64,000 nucleotides of DNA from Siphonodentalium dalli (taxonomy: Eukaryota; Mollusca; Scaphopoda; Gadilida; Siphonodentaliidae), in assembly GCA_032622095.1 (NCBI GenBank), contig CP136063.1:280793426-280857425 (forward strand), written 5' to 3'. A model generated the notes under the pieces. The model did not search any database and was not told the origin of the DNA. It was given only the letters and a program-made list of their open reading frames with translations. The position numbers and the translations under genes were made by a program. Below, in pieces: positions 20,813 through 29,660 of this stretch (position 1 is its first letter; each line of letters starts with the position of its first letter).

Positions 20813-21404
20813 CATTTTATGTAGATAATCTGCTTAGAATCGCACATTTTGAGTCGACAATGTGCTGCAAATGTGAGCCTTTTAGTCACATTATCGACTC
20901 ATACTCAGATGTGTGCTGGTGACACAAGTAAGCTAACTCACGACTTTTCGGGTGTACGCTCTTCAACATGTGTTTTCTCTGTGATCTTTTCAGCTGTTTG
21001 ATAAATTCCGATGCCGACTATTATTAATGCTTTCCTTTCTATATAATTACTTATAATTTGATTGAAAATAACTATGAAATAACAAAAATATCGCATATAA
21101 CACATATATATATAGAACATGTCATATATCACTATGAACCATCTATTCAAGGGTTGTTAATTAAAAACGCTCTTTACTTAAAGTCGCTCTGGTTTTATCA
21201 AAACATCTATGCAAAATTGTCGTTCAACGTAGCACAGCATGCGCGTAGTTTCGAAGTTCACATGCAGTTTAGTAATTATAACAGGCGGTTAGCATATTTG
21301 TCAACAGAAGCATTAGCAGATGGCATTAACCTCATTTATATATGGCTTCTATAATTATGTCTCAGATTTGAAATAAGTCTATTTGGAGCATTATATAATA
21401 TAAA
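20813..21404. other. Unassigned non-coding sequence
   Basis: No feature recognised apart from CAC/TATATATA runs. Confidence 0.4.
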
Positions 21405-21575
21405 GTTATTATACAATGTTGTGTACAGTATGTGTTTTTCTTGTTCGAGTCCAGATTGTGGTGAAAGGTCATATTGGACGAGACACGCCAGTGTCGAGTC
21501 CAATATGACTTTTCACCACAACCTGAACGAGTACAAGAAAAACTCATACTGTACACAACATTGTATAATGAAATT
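21405..21575. repeat. Foldback hairpin of about 165 bp (family F)
   Basis: The arms begin TTATACAATGTTGTGTACAG and end with the complement CTGTACACAACATTGTATAA. The centre is CGAGACACGCCAGTGTCGAG. Arms are about 75 bp with few mismatches. A half copy occurs at 37775-37903 inside the foldback element, and a reduced copy on the opposite strand near 35330-35400. Confidence 0.85.
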
Positions 21576-21910
21576 TTTATTATCCATCTGTATGTTTATC
21601 CAAATTTTGGGAATAAAACTTTTTTGGTATTTGTCGGCACTTAATTATCTATAAAAACCTGTATATTGATCAGAAAGCATGATTTGGAAAAGTAAACACG
21701 GAAGTGATAAAAAAAACTCAATGCGAAAGTGAAACGTCTGCTAAAAGCCATCAGTGTTGCGCGCGCATCACAATTTCACCGATTCATTTCGCAATAGAGT
21801 TAATTCTGGACGTCACGTAGTCCCAATAAAAAAGTGATATTGTACAGTACTTTCGGGAGTCCAATATGACTTTTTCCAGGACTATCACGTGGCGGATTTT
21901 GCCTAATCGG
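21576..21910 (+). repeat. Repeat associated with hairpin family F
   Basis: Downstream of the hairpin, a segment containing CTATAAAAACCTGTATATTGATCAGAAAGCATG, GTTGCGCGCGCATCACAATTTCACC, GACGTCACG and GAGTCCAATATGACTTT recurs at 37195-37420 (same strand) and 35040-35300 (opposite strand). Non-coding. Confidence 0.7.
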
Positions 21911-22319
21911 AAATGGTGTTAATTAAGGGATGAATAATAAAGTACTGTAATTCACATTACAGTAATATACATATAAAGAGCGTTGTGTATCAGTATTCCA
22001 TGAATGTTGGCATTTAATAAAGAGCGTTTCGCTCGGTGCTTCCGTCGTGGTATATTGATTGTGCATGTCTTTGTGGAGAAATATTCGGTTTCCTAGTATT
22101 ATAGATGCTTCAAAGACGTACAATGTATTAGAACATACTACCAGCAACCAGAAAGGAGCTAACATATGTCGTGTCCTTATGTGAAGGTTCACCTCCAGAG
22201 TTATGATGTATAAGGCCCTTTAATAAATTAAATAATATATTGGGGCCCATTCTGTTTGTATATAATAGGTATTGGAAGCATGCAGATATGTGTGCATTGA
22301 ATCTGACGCGAAAATATAG
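21911..22319. other. Unassigned non-coding sequence
   Basis: Nothing recognised. Confidence 0.4.
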
Positions 22320-22323
22320 TTAA

Positions 22324-22708
22324 CCCTTTACCCAAAAGAAGGGCCCTGTGCCAATGCATTCTCTCATATATGCGAGTCGACTGTCGACCATAGGTCGCTT
22401 CGCATATATAAGAGAATGCATTGGCTTAACACATTAAAAATTATAAAATTGTTAAAGAATGTAAGAAAAATGGTAAAAAGTGTTTTTTAGGCCAATGCAT
22501 TCTCTTATATATGCGAGGCGACCTATGGTCGACTCGCATATATAAGAGAATGCATTGGCACAGGGCATAACTGTAACCATCACAATGTGGTCAATGAGCC
22601 GGTTCCAATGATATCCATATTTGTATGGTTTTATTGAGACAGACCCAAGATAATTTAGGCTGTTGCAGCTTTATTTGGCCGTTTTTGGCCGGTTTGTTGG
22701 GTAAAGGG
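22324..22708 (+). mobile_element. Complete piggyBac-like TTAA MITE (family P)
   Basis: TTAA lies at 22320-22323 and 22709-22712, with ends CCCTTTACCCAAAA and TGTTGGGTAAAGGG. The first palindrome has a local GTCGACTGTCGACC duplication at its centre; the second is intact. The remainder matches the copies at 7469 and 9611. Confidence 0.9.
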
Positions 22709-22712
22709 TTAA

Positions 22713-23026
22713 AAGGTGCGCCCATGCAGTATGTACCATGCAGTCACTATTCTGATTATCGCCCTTTCATTACAATATCATAATTATGCCTAGTCACGCC
22801 CTATTATCTATCGCCAGACAATGTTCCTAGGCATACAGCATACACAGAACCAATATTGTCTGCGCGTAGCTGTAATAAATTGTCGAGAGCCAGTCTAAAA
22901 GTACGGGAATTTAACTTTCTACTTAAGATGGACTTAAGATTGTTTTATGAAACGCGTTCGTGAAACGGAAAAGTAACATCATAAGATCCACCTTACATCT
23001 TAGATTAAGTCCATCATAAGATCATC
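22713..23026. other. Unassigned sequence with a loose inverted repeat
   Basis: ACTTAAGATGGACTTAAG near 22920 is loosely complementary to CTTAGATTAAGTCCATC near 22999, around a TTTATGAAACGCG stretch. No gene recognised. Confidence 0.35.
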
Positions 23027-23030
23027 TTAA

Positions 23031-23637
23031 AGGGGTACTGTACCCCAATTTCAATAAATTCCCGGTGACAATAGCGATCTAATATGAATATTATATTATA
23101 AAATAACTAATTTGAGTCGACGATGTCTACTGAAAACGTTCCGGTTAACAGGCTATCGTAAAAGTAAAATTGAATTATTTAATATAAATTCATTTATGGC
23201 TGGAGTCATAAAATGGAGAATTATGCCATTACGAGTTACCGTTCTTGAAATCGCATATGTTGCGTGTCTTTTATCGACGGCCGTTCGCGAACATTATTGA
23301 GTTGCAAACAAAACATGTTACCTGCAAAAGAAGGCCCGTTATAACCGATTCGGAAAAAAAGGAGAAAGAAACAAGAGTCATAAAGCGTCAAGTATTTTAT
23401 AGGGAGTGAGATTGTTCGATGGAAGAGATTGAATGCATCAATCGAAGCTGTGCGCAATGAACTTCCGCTTCTTCATGCGACCTGCGTCTTCTCCGGTGAA
23501 GGTCAAAAACATGGCGCGTAGTTTGAAATCGTAATATTTTTATTTCCAAGATCAATATTTTCTTCGCTAAATTAGGTTTATACGAAACTCAATGGGAGTA
23601 AATAAAAAAATCGCCTATCTTTGTGTACAGTACCCCT
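23031..23637. mobile_element. 607-bp TTAA-flanked MITE with AGGGGTACTGTA ends
   Basis: TTAA at 23027-23030 and 23638-23641 brackets AGGGGTACTGTA at the left and its complement TACAGTACCCCT at the right. There is no coding domain inside; the two short frames overlap on opposite strands. TTAA targets are used by piggyBac and Kolobok elements, and the family here is undetermined. Confidence 0.8.
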
Positions 23638-23641
23638 TTAA

Positions 23642-23911
23642 GTCCTTGCTTCATGAAACTGGGTCCAGAACCTCGTGCTCAAATAGACAAATTGCGGGTG
23701 TAAGATAGATAACTCGAAAATCAAGTGGTTACTATTTACAATATTGAGCACGGGATTCTGGGCCACATCTCCAAAAATTAACAAACTTCAAAAATCGATA
23801 TCTGATCACTCTGAGCTTTGATGGGTGGGTTCCTCGACTCGAATCAAATATTTTTTACCCCCGAAGCCAAAGAAATAGTAATTTAGGGGTGCTCAATCGG
23901 ATTGAGTACCT
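23642..23911. mobile_element. Truncated TTAA MITE with AGGTACTCAATCCGA end
   Basis: The right end TCGGATTGAGTACCT is followed by TTAA (23912-23915). The internal CGAGTCGAGGAACC / GGTTCCTCGACTCG segment and CCAAAGAAATAGTAATTTA match the complete copy at 35893-36281. No left TIR was found, so the copy appears 5' truncated next to the MITE at 23031. Confidence 0.65.
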
Positions 23912-23924
23912 TTAACACTCATTG

Positions 23925-24085
23925 GACAATATATTAATTAACCCTCATGGGACCATATTTTATTTAACCATGATGTGACCATATTTTAATTTACCCTCAT
24001 CGGACCATATTTCAATTAACCCTCTCTGGATATTTTAATTTACCCTCATGGAACCATACATGTATTTTAATTAATCCTTATGAGA
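23925..24085. repeat. Degenerate tandem repeat of about 35 bp
   Basis: About five copies of a unit like TTAACCCTCATGGGACCATATTTTAA with variable length. Confidence 0.7.
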
Positions 24086-24089
24086 GATC

Positions 24090-24359
24090 ATATCAGGAGT
24101 GCATTACCTGAGGCCATTCTTAGATCAGCATTACGCCCTCCTAGGCTGTATATTGGCAAGTTTATCTGACCCTGTCGCAGGAGGTGGTGGTGCATTTCGA
24201 TTGATTCGATTAATCAAGATGGCGTCAGGTGTAGATCAGCGTTTCTCTCTGTGTGCGAATTGTGTCAAACAAAACAAAAACTGATTTGTCCATGTGTCTG
24301 TCTAAGTGTATATTCTCTTTATTGTGGACTATTGTGTCTCTTTCGAATAAACTGTGAGT
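24090..24359 (+). other. Probable 5' leader of LINE A
   Basis: Lies between the 35-bp repeats and the first ORF1 ATG (24360). The 5' boundary is not defined by any direct repeat. It contains a G-rich GGAGGTGGTGGTG and an ATG-initiated short frame (24219) ending at 24284. Confidence 0.4.
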
Positions 24360-25944
24360 ATGGCTGATCGGTTATGCAGAGATGAAACCGTGAGCATTCG
24401 TCGAGGCCTCTTCGGGCGAATAACTCACCTAAATATCGTGCAAGTGATTTCCGAAATTATTGACATTGACAAAATAGCAGCAGTCCAATTGACAAAAACA
24501 GATTGGCTAGTGACTCTTAAAGATCTAGACTCAAAATGCAAATTGATTACAGATGGGGTACAGTTGTTCGGGAGACATGTGAGACCAGTTGATGTTGAAA
24601 AGCGTGCCATTATGGTGACTGTATTAGAGGCCCATTTTGAGATGGGAGATTCTAAAGTCGTGGAGGAACTGTCGAAATATGGAAAAGTGATAGGGGACAG
24701 TGTGAAGCGAGGGACTGTTGGGGATTCTAATATTGAAGATGGAAATCGATACATTCAGATGACCGACTGCGACGAGATACCAAATGTTATCGAGATCGAC
24801 AGTTTTGATCTGTATGTGTTGTCAGACAAAACAAAGCAAAGGTGTTCACGGTGTGATTCTTTGCATTATAGGTGGGAGTCATGCGATAAGGATAGCAGAC
24901 GGCCTAGGTGTGGAAACTCTGAGTGATGAACACAGCTCATACCAATGTGATCAGGAGGTCGTTTGTAGAAAATGTGGTTTGAGTGGTCACAAACAGTATA
25001 TGCCAGTGTGTCCGAAGTGGAAGTCACGTGGTGAACGTGTTCAGGGTACATGTGATCAGTGTGGTGCGCATGGGCAGAGCCAGCATATGTCCCAATGCCC
25101 AAAATCGAGCAGACAAACAGAAAACGGTAAACCGGAACAAACCAATTCCGCGCCAGACAATGACAAGAGAGCTGATAACGGTAGACAGAACGAGACCATA
25201 AGGCCGACGTCGATTGCTACTCGATTGCCAATGGATGATGAATTCGTTGTTGTCACCGATCAGGACTCAGTAATCGTGGGCGACACAACACCCGGAAAAC
25301 CCAAAAACTTAATTCATGTTGGGACAGATTCGATTGTGCTAGGGGCCAGCAATTGTTACGGCCTAGAAATTAAGGACCCATAGATGAGGGTGTTCAATTA
25401 TTCTGGCGCAGACATGATGGATGTTTCAAAACTGATAGAAAGTATCGACCAAGCAAATATTAACAAAAAGGAGATCAAGTCAGTGTTCGTCCATCTCGGG
25501 ACAAATGACATCATTCATCAGTATAGTGACTATGATATGGTCATTATGGAGTATACGAAGGGCCTTGCTGTCATTAGAAATGAATTCAGAAATGCAGCTG
25601 TAAATCTGTGCACAATACCGCCCAGGAAAGGAAAAGGGGGCAAAATCAAATCCTTTAACGACACTGCTGCCCAAATGAACTTATTCTTGGAGAAACTGTG
25701 CAGGAGAGAACCGGGCTTGAAGTTTATTGACACCAGGCAACTGTATTGGACTGATGAAGGGCACGTTATTAAAGCCCTCTTTCAACATGATGACCAGTCC
25801 GGTCTTCATCTGAGCCCCGAAGGAAAGAGGGAGGTCGCCTCTATTATTCGTGATACGCGAGTGGCCGAAAGGAAGAGAACGAGGAGCAGCAACAACCGTT
25901 CGCCCACCCCGGAACGGAAAAGCGCCAAACTGGATGGTGAGTGA
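24360..25944 (+). pseudogene. LINE A ORF1: zinc knuckles plus SGNH-hydrolase-like domain, frameshifted
   Basis: An ORF1-type nucleic-acid-binding protein. The N-terminal part (24360-24830) has two repeats with RRM-like spacing and no clear family. Zinc knuckles follow: CSRCDSLHYRWESC (about 24842-24885), CRKCGLSGHKQYMPVC (about 24967-25015) and CDQCGAHGQSQHMSQC (about 25054-25100). A frameshift lies at about 24890-24920, between the first and second knuckle. The C-terminal part resembles the SGNH/GDSL esterase of CR1/L2-type ORF1 proteins: block I GTDSIVLG (about 25321-25345), block III VHLGTNDI (about 25491-25512) and block V SGLHLSPEG (about 25798-25824). An in-frame TAG (25381-25383) separates block I from the rest. 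In block V the residue directly before GLH is Ser where Asp is usual, so activity is doubtful. The stop TGA is at 25942-25944. Confidence 0.75.
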
Positions 25945-26061
25945 TGTTTCTGTGCGCAGGGAACTCTAATTAATTGTTTGAGTCCTAATCGTGGTTACCG
26001 TGTTGAACAAACAATCAATAATAGGTGTGATATTTGTGATATGTGTACTTGTACATGTAAT
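25945..26061 (+). pseudogene. LINE A ORF2, N-terminal piece before LINE B
   Basis: Open frame directly after the ORF1 TGA, in the same phase, with a Cys-rich stretch CDICDMCTCTCN. It ends at ACATGTAAT (26053-26061), which recurs at 29207-29215. Joining the two sites leads in frame into TVAENTGQLSFNQLKLLALN of the endonuclease start. No ATG precedes the Cys-rich part in this phase, so how ORF2 would have been initiated is unclear. Confidence 0.65.
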
Positions 26062-29000
26062 GTTATGTTGAACGATAATGATAGCATGCCATGCATACGG
26101 CAATGCGATCAAAGTATAATGGTTCTTCCAAGTCCGGGGCCCTCCATGGACAATGAAAAAAGTGAAGAAGAAGGAATCGGAGTGAAGCCACAGAGAAGAC
26201 AAAATGTAAATACGTTATTGCAAAGCACAAAGCACAAAATGCACAAGGTGGAGGGACTGAAGATTTTACTCTTAAATGCAGACAGTGTTCTCAACAAACT
26301 AAATGAGCTGCGACACATAATTGAGGAAGAAAAGTACGACATAATTAGCATCACCGAAGCAAAGCCAAAAAATCTCAAAGAGATCTTACCGGTTGCACTT
26401 TACTCAGTAGATGGCTATCAGATGTTCCACATGAATCTTACTTCAAAGGAAGGGAGAGGAGTGATTATATATATAAAAGCAGAGGAGTTATCAAATATAG
26501 AAGAATACAGTGAGACAGTATGGGTTGAAGTTCCACTACAAAATAAAGACAAACTTGTCATTGGCACAGTATACAGAAGCCCAAATAATAGCACTGAGGA
26601 AAAGGACAAAATACTAAAAAGGGTGCTGAAGAAGATATGCAATGATAAGAAGAACACCCATATACTGATAATGGGAGACCTGAACCACCCAACTATCAAC
26701 TGGGAAAAACATACGTCATCAGACAAGAAAGGAGAAGTATTCCTGAAGACAGTTGACAAATGCTACCTAACACAACACGTAAAGGAGGCAACAAGATATA
26801 GACATGGACAGAAAGCAAATGTACTGGATCTAGTCCTAACCAACGAAGCAAATATGGTTCAAAATCTGGAGATTGGGAACCCCCTAGGGAAGAGTGATCA
26901 CTGCTCCATTAGTTTCTACTATAAATACTATAGCGTAAAAAAAACAAGGAATGAAGAAGAAACAATATGCTGCAGGAAACTATGACAAAATGAGGGAAGA
27001 AGTTGGGAAGATAGATTGGAAAGGAGTATTTGAGGACTGTAATAACGACATCAACATCCAGTGGAAGAGATTCTGCCTAGTACTCGAAGAAGCTACAGAC
27101 AAACACATACCAGAAAGAAATACATCCAGCAAAAAAATAGAATGCCGCTTGATGCAAAAACAAGAGAGGTGGTGAGGAAGAAGCATAGAGCTTGGATTCG
27201 CTATATGGAAAACAGGACACAACAAAACTATAACATATATACAAAATATACGAACCAAGTGAGAAATTTGACAAGGAAGAAGCAGAAAAATCACGAACGA
27301 GATATTGCTGACCAAGCTAAAGATAACCCCAAAAAATTCTGGGACTATGTATCGAGACGTACGAAGACGAAGACAGGGATAGCAAACATAGAGAAAGCAG
27401 ATGGAAGTGTAACACCAAGCGATAAGGAGAAAGCAGAAGTGTTAACAGATTTCTTCTCCGAAGTATTCACACGGGAACCTAAAGGAAACATCCCAGATAT
27501 AGATATGAAGACAATAAAGCATGAGATGGAAGACCTTGAAGTGACTGCAGAGGGAGTAGAGATTAGGCTATCAAACTCAAACCATGCAAGTCCCAGGGTC
27601 CTGACAATATACACCCTAAAATCCTAAAAGAGCTAGCGGAGGAACTAAGCATACCAATATCACAAATCTTCAATAACAGCCTACGACTAGGAATATTACC
27701 AAATGAATGGAAAACAGCAAACATATCTGCTATATACAAAAAGGGGGAAAATCTAAACCAAACAACTATCGCCCAGTCAGCCTAACCAGTATAGTAGGCA
27801 AAGCTCTGGAGGCAAGAATGAGGGATAAAATAACCAACTATTTAGTAAGAAGCAATTTGGGTTCATCAAGGGACGATCTACAACATTACAGCTACTGCAC
27901 TCATTGGAACAGTGGACCAAGACCATAAATGAAGGATATGCAACACATGTAATTTATATGGACTTCCAGAAAGCATTTGATACTGTTCCACATCAAAGAC
28001 TACTGCATAAAGCAAGAAGCTACGGAATAAATGGGAATATATTGGAATGGATAGAGAATTTTTTACAGGGAAGACAACAAAGAGTGATGATAAATGGCGA
28101 AGCGTCAACAACACGAGAAGTAATAAGTGGAATACCCCAAAGGAAGCGTGCTCGGACCCATATTATTTGTCATATATATAAATGACCTCCCATCCAACGT
28201 CAAATCGGATGTCATGATGTTTGCAGACGACACTAAAATTTACAGGGAAATACAGGGTATATCAGATGTGGATGCATTACAGAATGACTTAGATGAACTC
28301 CAGACATGGTCAGACAAGTGGCTTTTGAAATTTCACCCAGATAAATGTGTGACAATGAACATTGGCACGAAAACAGAAGAGCCAATCTATCACATGAAGA
28401 ACAAAGATGGACAATATGTACAACTAAAGGAGGTAAATGAAGAGAAAGATATAGGAGTCACAACTGATAACAAACTGAAATTTGACCAACATATAAATGA
28501 GAAAATACAGAAAGCAAATGCAGTCACTGGAGCTATACGCAGAGCATTTACGCACATGGACACCAAAACAATGCTGAAACTATACAAAAGTCGGGTGAGA
28601 CCACATCTAGAATATGCCCAACCGGCCTGGAGTCCACATTTAAAGAAAGACATTGAAATGCTCGAGAAAGTCCAAAAAAGATTCACAAAACTAATACCAG
28701 AATTAAAAGAACTACCATATGAAGAAAGACTAAAGAAGCTAAATATACCAACACTTAACTACAGAAGAATAAGAGGAGATATGATAGAATGCTTCAAGAT
28801 ATTTAACACCTATGATCCGGAAGTGAATGACATATTAAGAAGAAGCAGCGAACTCAGAACCAGAGGACATAATTATAAATTATTTCTGGAAGGAGCAAAC
28901 AGGGATGTGAGGAAATACTCATTCAGCCTAAGAGTGGTGGAGCCATGGAATCATCTAGCAGAAAAAGTCGTCTATGCAGAAGACATGAATTCATTCAAAA

Positions 29001-29206
29001 ACAATCTCGATTAACATTGGCAGGACCAAGAAATTAAATTAAATTTCAAGGCTGAATTGAGGCTGACAGACCCTGATACGATCAGTCAAACAAAAAACAA
29101 AAATTCAGGAGAGTTCGGAGAAATAGAAGATGAAGAATCAGAGGTGGATATAGTGGCATCTACAGAAGCCAGCGTCCACTAACAACATAAGGTTACATAA
29201 GGTATA
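26062..29206 (+). mobile_element. LINE B: 5'-truncated L2/CR1-like LINE inserted in LINE A
   Basis: 3145 bp flanked by ACATGTAAT (26053-26061 and 29207-29215). It contains most of an ORF2 but no ORF1, as expected after incomplete reverse transcription. The 3' end is a short tandem ACATAAGGTT / ACATAAGGTA, as in L2/CR1-type LINEs, which end in small repeats rather than poly-A. The flanking frame of LINE A becomes continuous when LINE B and one duplication are discounted. Confidence 0.8.
26100..29182 (+). pseudogene. LINE B ORF2: endonuclease and reverse transcriptase, multiply frameshifted
   Basis: Bifunctional retrotransposon protein. The APE endonuclease (about 26256-26930) shows LLLNADSVLNKLNELR, IISITEAKPKN, GTVYRSPN, MGDLNHP and the terminal SDH box (GKSDHCSI). 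The RT shows PNNYRPVSLTSIVGKALE (about 27755-27810), YMDFQKAFDTVPH (about 27957-27995), GSVLGPILFVIYINDLP and the catalytic FADD (28220-28231). The C terminus reads HLEYAQPAWSP and RRIRGDMIECFKIF as in L2/CR1 proteins. At least five single-base shifts occur (near 26940-26985, 27130, 27590, 27745 and 28140). TAA at 29012-29014 interrupts a frame that continues (HWQDQEI...) to a later stop at 29180-29182, the probable original end. Confidence 0.88.
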
Positions 29207-29215
29207 ACATGTAAT

Positions 29216-29589
29216 ACTGTCGCTGAGAACACAGGTCAGCTGAGTTTTAATCAGCTGAAATTATTAGCCCTTAACGTGTGCGGGTTGGAACGAAGGCTAA
29301 ATTACCCGGAATTCATTGAATTGGTTGATAAGTATGATGTCCTCTGCTTCTCTGAAACGAAAGCATTTGTCGAAGATGTGGTCGATATACCTGGGTTCGA
29401 GATATTAGCTAGGAAAGGGAAAAGTATGGGAACGGGTAAGAGGAGTTGTGGGATAATGCTTGCTATCAAATCAGTCCTCGTGAAAGCGACGGAAGTGGTC
29501 AAATCGGATACCAAGAATGTAGTGTGGGTCAGATTTTCGCGTGGCGAAGGGAGGTCGTTATTAGTTGGGTCTGTCTATATACCCCCATC
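29216..29589 (+). pseudogene. LINE A ORF2, endonuclease N-terminal half
   Basis: APE-type endonuclease start: LKLLALNVCGLERRLNYPEF with the catalytic-type Asn at 29273-29275, then YDVLCFSETK with Glu at 29354-29356, an IPGFE block, and GSVYIPPS, where the frame is cut by the foldback element after CCCCCATC (29582-29589). Motif order and spacing match APE LINEs. The frame beyond 29590 (a long Pro/Thr/Arg repeat) belongs to the insert. Confidence 0.85.
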
Positions 29590-29660
29590 GGGTCCTACTA
29601 AAACCCGACCGCACCCGACCGCACCCGACCGCACCCGACCGGACCCGACCGCACCCGACC
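29590..29660 (+). repeat. Left tip of the foldback element with CCCGACCGCA repeats
   Basis: GGTCCTACTAAAA is followed by about six tandem 10-bp CCCGACCGCA/CCCGACCGGA units. Mirrored at 41419-41491. Reading through it gives a spurious PHPTAPDRTRP-type peptide fused to the LINE endonuclease. Confidence 0.9.

Noticed and set aside
24360-29182. One complete CR1/L2-type element with ORF1 24360-25944 and ORF2 26100-29182
   Set aside because: The ACATGTAAT duplication and the in-frame junction to the endonuclease at 29216 fit better with LINE B being inserted into LINE A.
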